NCBI RefSeq assembly: GCF_020447225.1
Contig: NZ_JAJAEO010000155.1
Span: forward strand, 1-38,480
Length of the DNA: 38,480 nucleotides
DNA from: Methylophaga pinxianii
GTDB taxonomy: Bacteria; Pseudomonadota; Gammaproteobacteria; Nitrosococcales; Methylophagaceae
Direction: 5' to 3'
The position numbers were made by a program, and so were the translations under genes. The notes under the pieces are model-generated. The model worked only from the letters and a program-made list of their open reading frames with translations, did no database searches and had not been told where the DNA came from. Positions 9,403 to 17,878 of this stretch are shown piece by piece; the stretch's first letter is position 1, and each line of letters begins with the position of its first letter.

Positions 9403-9771
9403 ATGAAATTTTCTAAATTGTTTTTCAATCTGATTGTGGCAACAGCGCTGGTATTTTCTTTCCAGGCTCAGGCACAAACCCAACCTGCCGAAGAACCTAT
9501 CATGGAACTGCTGAACAGCATGACCGATAAGCCAGAAGATCATAAGGCGATTGCCGACTATTACCGAAAAAAGGCCGGTGAGGCGCGAGAAGAGGCCAGT
9601 CTGCATGAGAAAATGAAAGACAAATATCGCCATAGTCACGCTAAAATGAAGGGTATGGCTGCCGGAAAATCCACACAAAAACATTGTGAACGTGTCATCA
9701 AGCTTCAGCAATCTGTAGCCGAAGAGTACGATGCCTTGGCTGAGTTGCATGAAAAATCCGCCAAGCAGTAA
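9403..9771 (+). CDS. Secreted helical protein of unknown function
   Basis: 122 aa with a Sec signal (cleaved near QAQAQT). The mature part is all-helical and charged: HKAIADYYRKKAGEAREEAS, an HEKMKDKYRHSHAKMKGMAA stretch and a final DALAELHEKSAKQ. One Cys. Similar small helical proteins of unknown role occur with heavy-metal genes. The ATG at 9403 has GGAG 9 bp upstream; the longer upstream frame lacks a signal peptide. Probably periplasmic. Confidence 0.75.
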   Translation: MKFSKLFFNLIVATALVFSFQAQAQTQPAEEPIMELLNSMTDKPEDHKAIADYYRKKAGEAREEASLHEKMKDKYRHSHAKMKGMAAGKSTQKHCERVIKLQQSVAEEYDALAELHEKSAKQ

Positions 9772-9793
9772 GTAATTGCTTAAGAAAAAATGC

Positions 9794-9831
9794 AAACTGC
9801 CTTTGCCTGCACGCTACAGGAAAGGCAGTTT
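9794..9831. terminator. Probable bidirectional stem-loop terminator
   Basis: AAACTGCCTTTGCCTG pairs with CAGGAAAGGCAGTTT across a seven-base loop, with one bulged G. The left side is preceded by AAGAAAAAA, giving a T-run for minus-strand transcripts. The plus-strand tail is weak. It closes the run of small secreted-protein genes before the reductase operon. Confidence 0.6.
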
Positions 9832-9912
9832 ACATTCCTGCCCGAGCTCGCAAACCGACCAGTAATATCATCATCGCTATATAACGTTTACTGAAGCCGG
9901 AACCCAAACCTC

Positions 9913-11823
9913 ATGTCTCATTGCAAAAAACATACGTCATATTGGGAAGTATCCAGCTCTCTAAACCTGAATAGGTGGTTACCTTTGGCCGCTTTCCAAC
10001 GCTTTTCCGAACTATTACAGCGGGCAACGATATACCTGATCGTAGCAACTGTTTTTTTGTCCGGCCCCATTCAGGCTCAGGTCTCCCCGGAGGATCATCA
10101 AGCTCATCACCCAGACGTAGCGGCCCCACCACCACAATTCACACCAGCTTCTCCGGTTGTCGGAAAAAGTACCGGCATGATGGAAGGCATGGGTGAGATG
10201 ATGCGCCAAATGGGTGTATCTCCCCCGAAAGAGATTTATCCATCACTCATGACGTTGTCTGATCTTCCGCCCGAAAAACGGGCGGAGGTGGAAGCCGCTG
10301 CCCATGAACGTATGGCCAGTGGCACGGCACTGATGACCGACGGGCTCACCCGCCTCGCCGATTCTGCATCCTCCAATGATTATGAACTGATGCAACAGGC
10401 CGTGAGCCTGCTGCATGAAGGTATGGCCCGATTCGAGAGTGGGTTAGCGGCTCATCAGGTGTTGGTCGGCACCGACGATCCGCAGGCCGTTGCTCTCGAC
10501 TGGTTCCGACGCGAAATGGAACTGCCTGTGCCAAACCCGCCTGCTGTAAACACCGGGGTCATGGATATGACTTGGTTCCATTTCTGGATCATGCTCAGCT
10601 CGTCAGCGCTCATCGCCGGTTTCTTTTGGTTGTACATACTCAAGATGCGCCGGGCCTCGCAGCTCCTGAGCAGTTTAGCGGCGCCAGCGCGGCAGCCTTC
10701 ACCTCTGCAGGCCCCAATGCCGCCGCCAATCCAATTCCCAGGATCTGCCGAGACTACCGCGTCTGGACGACCCTGGTCGGGGCAGCTGCGCATCAGTCGT
10801 ATTTTCCAGGAGACCGGCGACGTCAAAACGTTCCGGCTCGTGAATCCGGTCGGAGGGATGCTGCCTTTCGATTACCTGCCCGGGCAATTCATCACAGTCA
10901 CAGTGCCACACGGTGAAGCAACTGTTCGCCGTGGCTATACGATCGCCTCTTCGCCGACACAACGGGATTACATCGAAATCACTGTCAAACATGCGCCTGA
11001 GGGTGTGGTGTCCGGTTATCTCCATTCCGAGATCCACGAAGGTAGCTTGCTGGATCTCTCGGGACCGGCCGGTTCGTTTGTTTTCACAGGCCGGGAATGC
11101 AAATGCATTGTTCTGATTGCCGGAGGTGTTGGCATCACCCCACTTATGAGTGTATTGCGCTATCTTCTGGATCGTAGTTGGGAAGGTGACATTTTCCTGG
11201 TTTATGGTTGCCGTGCACCAGAGGACATCATTTTTCGAGAAGAACTGGAGTATTTGAGGCGCCGTCACACCAATCTTCAGGTGGTCATTACAGTATCGCA
11301 AAGCGGGGCGGAAAAATGGGCTGGCCCTCAGGGGCGCATCACCAAAGAGTTGCTGGCCGAGTCAATCCCGGATTTGCCGTCACGCTATATCCATATTTGC
11401 GGTCCTGTCCCAATGATGGAGGCGACGAAGCAGATTCTCTCAGAACTTGGCATACCTAAAGACCGCATTAAAACAGAGGCATTCGGTCCAGCTCTTGGCA
11501 AACAGGAACGCTTGCCGAGCGCTGATCAGAAGACCGCAGGCCCCAGTTCTCCCAAGCCTGGGCTTCCCACGGTTACCTTCACGGATTCGGACAGAGCGGG
11601 ACCCCTTCCTCCTGATAAAGTTGTGCTCGATGTGGCTGAAGAATTGGGCGTGGACATCGATTACTCCTGCCGCGCCGGCATATGTGGGGTTTGCCGGGTA
11701 GAGCTACTTGCTGGTGAAGTTAGCATGGACGTTGAAGACGGCCTGGAGCCGGGGGATAAGGAAAAAAACCTAATATTGGCCTGCCAAGCCAAAGCCAATT
11801 GCGACATTTCGGTAAAGGCATGA
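9913..11823 (+). CDS. Membrane-anchored NAD(P)H:FAD/[2Fe-2S] oxidoreductase with Met-rich periplasmic domain
   Basis: 636 aa in four parts. A signal-like hydrophobic segment lies at about 37-56. A periplasmic helical domain (about 57-218) carries GMMEGMGEMMRQMG. A TM helix at about 222-243 ends in KMRR, placing the rest in the cytoplasm. The reductase follows: FAD site RRGYTIASSP (339-348), nucleotide site AGGVGITPLMSVLRYLLD (403-420) and CGPVPMM (496-502). Last comes a plant-type ferredoxin with Cys586, 591, 594 and 624. This order (FNR then ferredoxin) is known from dioxygenase reductases and NqrF-like proteins, but the periplasmic Met domain is unusual. It starts an operon overlapping the cytochrome b gene (ATGA). 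I infer that it passes NAD(P)H electrons to that protein. Confidence 0.85.
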   Translation: MSHCKKHTSYWEVSSSLNLNRWLPLAAFQRFSELLQRATIYLIVATVFLSGPIQAQVSPEDHQAHHPDVAAPPPQFTPASPVVGKSTGMMEGMGEMMRQMGVSPPKEIYPSLMTLSDLPPEKRAEVEAAAHERMASGTALMTDGLTRLADSASSNDYELMQQAVSLLHEGMARFESGLAAHQVLVGTDDPQAVALDWFRREMELPVPNPPAVNTGVMDMTWFHFWIMLSSSALIAGFFWLYILKMRRASQLLSSLAAPARQPSPLQAPMPPPIQFPGSAETTASGRPWSGQLRISRIFQETGDVKTFRLVNPVGGMLPFDYLPGQFITVTVPHGEATVRRGYTIASSPTQRDYIEITVKHAPEGVVSGYLHSEIHEGSLLDLSGPAGSFVFTGRECKCIVLIAGGVGITPLMSVLRYLLDRSWEGDIFLVYGCRAPEDIIFREELEYLRRRHTNLQVVITVSQSGAEKWAGPQGRITKELLAESIPDLPSRYIHICGPVPMMEATKQILSELGIPKDRIKTEAFGPALGKQERLPSADQKTAGPSSPKPGLPTVTFTDSDRAGPLPPDKVVLDVAEELGVDIDYSCRAGICGVCRVELLAGEVSMDVEDGLEPGDKEKNLILACQAKANCDISVKA

Positions 11824-12578
11824 AAGAACGCGAACGGTTTATCGTCACAGCACTTGTCCTGCTGTTGCTGGCTTTCTGGTTGGGATTCCTTTTCCATCGC
11901 TCGCCCCGCTTTCCTGGTAGTGCTATCGGTGGGGTGCTTGGTGTGTCGGGAGCGGTGCTGATGCTGATTCCGCTGGCCTACCTCATCGTAAAACGCATCA
12001 AAATCCTGAACCGGTGGGTTACGAGGTTCGTGTCGATGCGAACATTGTTAACCTGGCATATTTATGCCGGTGTGCTGGGACCCATTCTCGTCATATTCCA
12101 TTCCAGCCACAAATTCGATAGTGCATTGGGTATCGCACTCACCGTCATGACCCTGATTGTTGTCCTCAGCGGGTTTGTTGGTCGCTACCTGTTGACTCGC
12201 CTCTCCGACACCATCCGTGAGAAAAAAGAAACCCTTACCCAACTGGGAATCAGTTACCGCCAAGTGGCTGCGGAATTGGTCGGAGATCCGGGACATGCCG
12301 CGATGCTGCGTTCATTTACAGGGCTTTTCACACGCTGGATTGCCAATAAGCTGATTCTGAGAAATCAGCTGGGACAAGAAAGCCCTCCACCGATGCGGGC
12401 GCTTGCACTGGTGGATGCCATGGCAGAGATTGAGTATGCAGTGAAGATGCACCAATGGTTCAAATCCGCCTTCCAGTGGTGGCTGCGCTTTCACATTACC
12501 ATTGCTTTTGTTCTGTACCTGCTGCTGGCTCTGCATGTATGGGCAGGTATTTACTTCGGTTTACGGTGGTTTACGTGA
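11820..12578 (+). CDS. Diheme b-type membrane electron-transfer protein
   Basis: 252 aa with about five TM helices. Two helices each carry a pair of His exactly 13 residues apart: His80/His94 (WHIYAGVLGPILVIFH) and His225/His239 (FHITIAFVLYLLLALH). This is the classic arrangement for two stacked bis-His b hemes, as in ferric-reductase/NADPH-oxidase and cytochrome b561-like domains. The start ATG overlaps the reductase stop (ATGA), and the stop overlaps the heptaheme gene start. It is the probable transmembrane wire between the cytoplasmic reductase and the periplasmic cytochrome. The exact family is not known to me. Confidence 0.8.
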   Translation: MKERERFIVTALVLLLLAFWLGFLFHRSPRFPGSAIGGVLGVSGAVLMLIPLAYLIVKRIKILNRWVTRFVSMRTLLTWHIYAGVLGPILVIFHSSHKFDSALGIALTVMTLIVVLSGFVGRYLLTRLSDTIREKKETLTQLGISYRQVAAELVGDPGHAAMLRSFTGLFTRWIANKLILRNQLGQESPPPMRALALVDAMAEIEYAVKMHQWFKSAFQWWLRFHITIAFVLYLLLALHVWAGIYFGLRWFT

Positions 12579-13339
12579 AGCTTTGGCCACATTTTTTAGT
12601 CGCGCTAGTTGTCATGGGTGCCCTGTCAATGTGGGTCTATTACGGTGGCGCGCATCCTGGCGGCAAGGCCTCGGGCCTACTTGATAAAATAACCTGGCAA
12701 CGCATGGCAAACCCCGGTCCGCTGACGGGTGGTCATGCTTTCCTCGAGCACGACTGCGCTGCTTGTCATACGCCAGTCAAAGGTGTAGAGGCAAACAATT
12801 GTATCGTCTGCCACGCCAACAATAAGGCCTTGCTGGGGACACAGTCCACCGCTTTTCACGCAGATATCGGTAGTTGTAGCAGTTGCCATGTAGAGCATCT
12901 GGGGAATAATCAGCGCCCAATAAAAATGGATCATAAGGTGCTGGCCAAAATTGGCCGACAGCTTTTGCCACCCAAAGAGCACGAGCGGATCGGAAATCTG
13001 GCAGCACCGCATAAAGGAATATCCGTGCTCGAAACCCCTTTAGACTGCGCCAACTGCCACAGCAACGAAGAGCCGCATCGCAACCTCTTTGGCGCCGACT
13101 GCGTCATCTGCCACTCAACCGCCGCATGGACCGTACCCGAGTTCCAACATCCGGCAGCGACGTCGACAGAGTGCGCGCAATGTCATCAAGCCCCGCCGAG
13201 TCATTACATGGAACATTTCAAGATGGTGTCTATGAAAGTATCGGGTGTGATGCACGCCGACGTCTCTCAATGCTTTCTCTGCCATAAAACCAACAGTTGG
13301 AATGACATCAAGAACGTCGGTTGGTACAAACATCACTAA
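12575..13339 (+). CDS. Membrane-anchored heptaheme cytochrome c
   Basis: 254 aa: an N-terminal TM anchor (about 7-23) and a periplasmic domain with seven CxxCH heme motifs at about 61, 76, 101, 158, 176, 200 and 233. Many further His could be distal ligands, as in c3/c7-type and NrfB-like multiheme cytochromes. The GTG at 12575 overlaps the previous stop (GTGA); an in-frame GTG at 12566 is an alternative. It is the third gene of the reductase operon and its likely periplasmic electron outlet. The final acceptor is not shown; Cu(II), another metal, or a separate reductase are possible. Confidence 0.87.
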   Translation: MKLWPHFLVALVVMGALSMWVYYGGAHPGGKASGLLDKITWQRMANPGPLTGGHAFLEHDCAACHTPVKGVEANNCIVCHANNKALLGTQSTAFHADIGSCSSCHVEHLGNNQRPIKMDHKVLAKIGRQLLPPKEHERIGNLAAPHKGISVLETPLDCANCHSNEEPHRNLFGADCVICHSTAAWTVPEFQHPAATSTECAQCHQAPPSHYMEHFKMVSMKVSGVMHADVSQCFLCHKTNSWNDIKNVGWYKHH

Positions 13340-13354
13340 CATCCGGAGGACGGA

Positions 13355-13762
13355 ATGGAAACGTTGCTACATCTTGCCATGTTGATCCTGGAAGGGATTG
13401 GCGGCTTGATTATTGCCTGTGCTGCAGCACTGTCATCATTTGATCTTGTACGCACTTGGTTCAATAAAGGGCTACGGGAAGATATCGAACCACTCCGACT
13501 GCAATTCGGTCAACGTCTGGTATTGGCGTTGGAATTTCTCGTTGCGGCGGACATTCTTGCCACGTTGCATACCCCCACGCTGGAGGGCATTGCTTTGTTG
13601 GGCTTGGTGATTGTCGTGAGAACTGTACTGAGTCTGAGTATTGCGTATGAATTGCGACACGCATTTTGCTCCGTTCCCGGACGCAATAAAGATGAATCAG
13701 GCCCACCGGAGTCGGAACGAGAAGATTCCGGACGCACTACTTCGTCTGCAGGAAAGCGCTGA
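13355..13762 (+). CDS. DUF1622 membrane protein, copy 1
   Basis: 135 aa, 15 bp after the heptaheme gene with GGAGG before the ATG, so in the same operon. Two or three TM segments (about 6-27, 50-66, 74-92). The DUF1622 core is LRLQFGQRLVLALEFLVAAD and a following TM with VVRTVLSLSIAYELR. DUF1622 has no known biochemical role. The polar C-terminal tail overlaps the truncated CDF gene on the other strand, so the true C-terminus may have been altered by the rearrangement there. A second copy is at 23980. Confidence 0.8.
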   Translation: METLLHLAMLILEGIGGLIIACAAALSSFDLVRTWFNKGLREDIEPLRLQFGQRLVLALEFLVAADILATLHTPTLEGIALLGLVIVVRTVLSLSIAYELRHAFCSVPGRNKDESGPPESEREDSGRTTSSAGKR

Positions 13763-13955
13763 CGCCCAACAACAGTTGCAGGCTACCGTTGAGCAAGGCC
13801 GCTTTTTCTTTCTCAGCAAGCCCTCTACCAACAACAGCGTACAGACTCACGGAATACGCCAGCACATCGGCCAGCATATCCATGGAGTCCGCCACCAAAT
13901 CACTCGAACGTGCCAACCAACCTGCTGTGAATTCGACGACAAACATCACCGCATT
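13737..13955 (-). pseudogene. Cation diffusion facilitator fragment (CzcD-like)
   Basis: About 72 residues of a CDF metal/proton antiporter: NAVMFVVEFTAGWLARSSDL, VADSMDMLADVLAYSVSLYA and GSLQLLLGVSAF. These are TM1-TM3 with the D..D metal-site residues of TM2. The N-terminus is cut where Tn3 transposase sequence begins (about 13955), and the C-terminal three quarters are missing. A shred of a Zn/Co/Cd or Cu-linked exporter. Confidence 0.75.
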
Positions 13956-14360
13956 CAAAGAGCTGGGAAAGGCCATCCGAACGCTTTTTTTGCTTCGCTA
14001 TATTGATGAAATAGCGCTTCGAAAAACCATTCAGTCAGCGACAAATAAAAGTGAAGAATTTAATGGTTTTATCAAATGGCTCTTTTTCGGAGGAGAGGGC
14101 ATCATCGCTGAAAACATCCGCCATGAGCAGCGAAAAGTAGTCAAAAACAATCAACTTGTCGCGAACATGGTGATTCTCTATAACGTCGAGAAAATGACCC
14201 ACGTCCTCAAGGACTTTGGCTAAAGAGGGTGTCGCTATCAACCAAGAGCTACTGAATGGGCTCTCGCCATATCGCAATTCCAATATCAATCGCTTTGGTG
14301 ACTACAATCTGGACCTGGAAAGAGAGGTCCCGCCGTTGAATTTTGGCATTAAGATACTGG
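13954..14360 (+). pseudogene. Tn3-family transposase, 3' remnant A
   Basis: The last ~130 codons of a Tn3 TnpA: FKELGKAIRTLFLLRYIDEI, then VANMVILYNVEKMTHVLKD. The frame breaks at 14213-14215. With one T fewer (GACTTGGCT) it continues as LAKEGVAINQELLNGLSPY, then NSNINRFGDYNLDL, the standard Tn3 TnpA ending. So it carries a single-base frameshift as well as the 5' truncation against the CDF fragment. It differs clearly in sequence from remnant B at 14883. Confidence 0.8.
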
Positions 14361-14882
14361 AACCAGAAGGTTACCGGGCGGATCCGGGTTCTTGGTAAAG
14401 GTCTTCGCCGCACTTTCATACTGCTCTGAAGAACAACTGTCCTCGCCAAATTGCTCCTGGTTGGTTCGTAGTCCAGCCAGGTCAGGAGCATCAAATTGCG
14501 ATCGAAAGGCTGTAACGGTTTGATCCGGATTAATGGCGAAGAAAAAGTAGTCTTGTGTATCCAGCATGGTTGAAATCACTGCTTGGATGATCGGGTTACC
14601 GGCACGCACCAAGCCGTGATAAGTGGCATAGCCATAAAACTCAAACCCAAGTGAAGCACCTTGTATTGGCTTGTGCCTAAAACTGAGTGGCCGAAGTTCA
14701 TGCCCTGGTGCGTTACGCTGGTTTGGTATAGGTCTCTCTGGCAGCACTGCAATAAAACCGCATTTCTCTTTCCGGTCTTCCACATAACCCATTGCGAAAC
14801 AAGGTGCTTGCGCGGCCATAAGATCACGGATCAACAATTGATTGACCGTCAGGCGTGGCAGACAATTGTGGACCTCACCCAT
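14349..14882 (-). CDS. Unidentified protein downstream of Tn3 remnant B
   Basis: 177 aa whose ATG directly abuts the stop of the minus-strand transposase, so it may be coupled to it. No TM segment or signal. Visible features: MGEVHNCLPRLTVNQLLIRD, a region with GFIAVLPERPIPNQRNAPGH, and YGYATYHGLVRAGNPIIQA. Not recognised. The C-terminus crosses into Tn3 remnant A, so the end may be artificial. Possibly a passenger gene of a Tn3-family element. Confidence 0.5.
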   Translation of the reverse strand: MGEVHNCLPRLTVNQLLIRDLMAAQAPCFAMGYVEDRKEKCGFIAVLPERPIPNQRNAPGHELRPLSFRHKPIQGASLGFEFYGYATYHGLVRAGNPIIQAVISTMLDTQDYFFFAINPDQTVTAFRSQFDAPDLAGLRTNQEQFGEDSCSSEQYESAAKTFTKNPDPPGNLLVPVS

Positions 14883-15831
14883 CTATTTCGTTTCCTCTTT
14901 TTCGATAAAGTAGGTGCCATTGGGCAACACGTGTTTGTAGGGAAGTAGGGAGATGTGGGCCAGAAGGTCATCGTCCACCGTCTCTCCTTGTTTTCGGAGT
15001 TCATCAACGATATTGCTGATTCTGGATGTGTTCCAGTACAGGATGGCATTGGACACCAGGCTTAATGAGCTTGCCTTGTTCATGATCTCCAGGTAGTCAC
15101 CGGTAGTGAACTCGCCCTGGTTGGCAAAGAAGATCCAGCGCGGCAGATTGTGTCGATACTCACCTTTATTGAGTTGGAGTTGAACCGTGCGGCGCAAATC
15201 TTTGTCGGTAATGTAGCGCAGGATGTATTCAGTTTTGATGATCCTTCCCAGGTTGGTGAAGGCCTTCGCCAGCCGGTCAGATGGGAAGCTGTTGGTCAGC
15301 CGTTCTACAATCACATGGGCCGGTGCCGTGCGTTCCTTTAGAGATGTGGCCACATGAATCATTTCATCCCACTGCTCTTCAACAATATCCAGATCCGCCG
15401 TCTTATTCAGCAAAGGCGTGAACACGCCGTAATTGACGTTACGCTCTACCCGGTAGAGCTGCTGATCCTTGAGATCGCGGATCCGGGGCATGAAGTAGTA
15501 TCCCAGCAGGTAGCACAGCGCAAAGATGATTTCCGTGTAGCCATGGGTATCGGTGGTGTGCTCCCTGATCTTGAGGATGGTGTTGTTTTCCAGTATTCCA
15601 TCAAGGACGTATAGCGCTTCCCTCGGATTACAGGAAATGGCTTTGGTGCTGTACACGGAGTATTGATCGGACACATGGGTATAGATGCCGATCGCTTTCT
15701 CATAGTAACCGTAATACCGGGGATAATAGGCCGCTAAAAGACTGTCAGCCCGGATCCGAAAACGTTGCGCGTCTGATGACGATACCTGGCCGGATCCGTG
15801 TACCTCACTGAATGGCATTTGGTGGTGCTGG
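14883..15831 (-). pseudogene. Tn3-family transposase, 3' remnant B, cut by the Tn7-like right end
   Basis: About 316 codons of the ~1000-aa TnpA catalytic region: HGSGQVSSSDAQRFRI (probable first Asp), YTHVSDQYSVYSTKAIS (second Asp), HGYTEIIFALCYLLGYYFMPR, then LQLNKGEYRH (probable Glu) and the closing SLVSNAILYWNTSRISNIVD. Going upstream, homology stops at YQHHQMPF, exactly where the Tn7-like end begins. The frame running on to 15905 is Tn7-end sequence. The C-terminal end appears intact. Confidence 0.85.
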
Positions 15832-15839
15832 TATGGACG

Positions 15840-15920
15840 GACAATTAAGTTGAGAAACGGACAAAATAGTTGAGAACTATGACATGAAAGATGAGAACTT
15901 AACAAAATAGTTGAGAACTT
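15840..15920 (+). repeat. Right-end TnsB-type binding sites (four, abutting)
   Basis: Four ~20-bp repeats in a row: 15840-15859, 15860-15879, 15881-15900 and 15901-15920. The second and fourth are nearly identical (ACAAAATAGTTGAGAACT core); the first and third are more divergent, as in Tn7. They are inverted relative to the three left-end sites at 33853-33993. Confidence 0.85.
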
Positions 15921-15926
15921 TTAGAG

Positions 15927-15958
15927 GTCCAGTTATGCTGTGAAAAAGCATACTGGAC
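15927..15958. promoter_or_regulatory. Hairpin in front of tnsA
   Basis: GTCCAGTTATGCT pairs with AGCATACTGGAC (one bulge) around TGTGAAAA, ending 8 bp before the tnsA ATG. From memory the same hairpin occurs at this place in Tn7. It could act in tnsA regulation or as an insulating terminator. Confidence 0.6.
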
Positions 15959-15965
15959 TTTTATT

Positions 15966-16132
15966 ATGGCTAAAGCAAACTCTTCATTCTCAGAAGTACA
16001 AATTGCCCGTCGTATTAAAGAGGGGCGTGGCCAAGGGCATGGTAAGGACTATATTCCATGGCTAACAGTACAAGAAGTCCCTTCCTCAGGTCGTTCCCAC
16101 CGTATTTATTCTCATAAAACGGGACGAGTCCA
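15966..16132 (+). pseudogene. tnsA: tnsA 5' fragment (Tn7 endonuclease subunit)
   Basis: The first ~56 codons encode the start of Tn7 TnsA, the restriction-endonuclease-like subunit that cuts the 5' transposon ends: MAKANSSFSEVQIARRIKEG, GHGKDYIPWLTVQEVP, then SHKTGRVH. To my recall this matches Tn7 TnsA almost residue for residue. After GTCCAT at about 16131 the sequence changes to unrelated DNA, and the catalytic Glu/Asp/Lys residues (later in the 273-aa protein) are lost. The frame then runs without homology to 16433. Confidence 0.88.
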
Positions 16133-16569
16133 TGGGTTCTACCCCGATTTTGCGGACACTTCAAAGAAGCCTGATAATGGGTGCAGCGACGTCCGTGCCG
16201 GCGTTTGCGTCTATGTGCGCCCCGGAGCGCTTAGCTCTGGTGGAGAAAGTGGAAAAGGCAACGCGTCTTATTGTGGAACGCTTCACGTATGGCGATTCCG
16301 TCATCTTCCCGATGGAAGCGAACATTGCAATCGCAACGTAGCCCGAAGTCGACGCACTGAGAGTCGGCAGGGCAGTATTGACCTGGCTAACCGGCGTGAA
16401 CGCCCACATGAAACGATGCATATTGCAGCATGACAATTTTGTAATCGTGCAGTCATGGTCTCGTCAGTAGCGTAAGACTAAAGTCCCATAACCGATCTCG
16501 CAGCACCTCCTGGCGGACATTCTCAAGGCAGCGCAACGATCACTAAAACATAGCAAGTAAGGAAAGGCA
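16133..16569 (+). other. Junction between the tnsA stub and ccmA; one weak ORF
   Basis: About 440 bp. A frame open from 16132 to 16341 contains RSLIMGAATSVPAFASMCAP, which looks like the hydrophobic part of an export signal, then ERLALVEKVEKATRLIVERF. It could be the 5' remnant of a secreted-protein gene, but I do not recognise it. The last 150 bp before ccmA presumably hold its promoter; no clear operator is visible. Confidence 0.35.
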
Positions 16570-17184
16570 GTGCTTGAAGTGAGTAATCTGGACTGTGTTC
16601 GTGGTGAACGCCACCTATTTCATGATGTGAGTTTCCTTCTAAGGTCTGGCGAGGGCCTCCTCATCACCGGCGAGAACGGAAGCGGCAAAACAAGCCTTTT
16701 ACGCATGCTTGTCGGGCTGACACCGCCCTTTGCAGGAACGATCAACTGGAAGACCAGATTAATTAAACATTTAGGGGCCGAGTACCGCCGAGAGCTGCTT
16801 TATTGCGGCCATCCATTGGGACTGAAAGACAGCTTAAGTGCCACCGAGAACCTGCAGTCCATCGCTTCATTAGTAAACGAACCGGTTGAACTGTCGGTTG
16901 TGCAGGATGCTTTGGAACGCATAGGATTGCAAGGCAGTGCCCATATGCCGGTGCGAGCCTTATCCCAGGGTCAGAAACGACGTGTCAGCCTCGCGAGATT
17001 ATTTCTCTCCAGGCGCACTCTGTGGGTCTTGGATGAGCCCTTGACGGCTTTGGACACCAAGGCAAGTCAGCATGTTGCACAAGCGGTCGATAGGCATCTT
17101 GATGATGGCGGTATTGCGGTAATTACCACCCATCAAGATATGGCCCTGGCCAGCCCGTTGCAAACAATGCGGATAGGGGCATGA
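16570..17184 (+). CDS. ccmA: Heme exporter ATP-binding protein CcmA
   Basis: 204-aa ABC ATPase. Walker A GENGSGKT (34-41), signature LSQGQKRR, Walker B LWVLDEP and the H-loop TTHQD are all intact. With CcmB it powers release of holo-CcmE from CcmC/D in System I cytochrome c maturation. GTG start with AAGGAAAGG upstream. It is the first gene of a ten-gene run with mostly 4-bp overlaps, here overlapping ccmB by ATGA. Confidence 0.95.
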   Translation: MLEVSNLDCVRGERHLFHDVSFLLRSGEGLLITGENGSGKTSLLRMLVGLTPPFAGTINWKTRLIKHLGAEYRRELLYCGHPLGLKDSLSATENLQSIASLVNEPVELSVVQDALERIGLQGSAHMPVRALSQGQKRRVSLARLFLSRRTLWVLDEPLTALDTKASQHVAQAVDRHLDDGGIAVITTHQDMALASPLQTMRIGA

Positions 17185-17864
17185 AAGACGCCTTCGGTCT
17201 TTCTGCAATTTATTGGATAGTTCATCGCGAACTCAAGCTGACCATGCGACGAAAATCGGATGCGATTACTCCGCTTCTCTTTTTTGTGATTGTGACTAGC
17301 CTTTTCCCGCTAAGCGTCGGTACTGATGTCGAGATGCTCAGGAGAATCGCGCCAGGCGTTCTATGGGTTACCGCATTGTTGGCAACGATGCTCTCGCTTC
17401 CGCGCCTGTTTGAGCAAGACTACGCCGATGGCACCTTAGAGCAACTGGCGCTTTCCCCGGCACCACTGAGTGCAATGGTCGTTGGAAAGGTAGTGGCGTA
17501 TTGGCTGATGACCGGCTTGCCTCTGGCACTACTTGCTCCGTTGTTGGCACTTCAATTCTACTTGCCGACGACGTCCATACTGATATTAGCGACGACGCTG
17601 TTAATCGGTACGCCAGTGTTGGCATTGATTGGTTCGATTGGAGCCAGTTTGACGCTGGGGCTACGTGGCGGCGGCGTTCTTGTCGCGCTACTCGTACTTC
17701 CCCTTTATGTACCGGTGCTGATTTTTGGTACAGGGGCAGTTGACGCGGCGGCATCTGGATTAGGTGCCACAGCGAATGTTTCGTTATTGACCGCCATGCT
17801 GCTGGTTGCCGGCTTTTTTTCTCCCATGGCCACAACGGCGGCTTTACGAATTGCTTTGGAATAG
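17181..17864 (+). CDS. ccmB: Heme exporter membrane protein CcmB
   Basis: 227 aa, six predicted TM helices. Family hallmarks: VHRELKLTMRRKSDAITPLLFF at the start, FEQDYADGTLEQL in the first cytoplasmic loop, and a C-terminal FFSPMATTAALRIALE. Membrane partner of the CcmA ATPase. The order and ATGA overlap with ccmA are the standard ccm arrangement. Confidence 0.95.
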   Translation: MKDAFGLSAIYWIVHRELKLTMRRKSDAITPLLFFVIVTSLFPLSVGTDVEMLRRIAPGVLWVTALLATMLSLPRLFEQDYADGTLEQLALSPAPLSAMVVGKVVAYWLMTGLPLALLAPLLALQFYLPTTSILILATTLLIGTPVLALIGSIGASLTLGLRGGGVLVALLVLPLYVPVLIFGTGAVDAAASGLGATANVSLLTAMLLVAGFFSPMATTAALRIALE

Positions 17865-17878
17865 TAAGTGACGACAAG

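Noticed and set aside
13641-14006. 121-codon plus-strand ORF after the DUF1622 gene
   Set aside because: Spans the CDF fragment antisense and a junction; no conserved sequence in this frame.
15780-15840. attTn7 (glmS 3' end) next to the Tn7-like right end
   Set aside because: The flank translates as Tn3 transposase; no GlmS C-terminal sequence is seen at either border.
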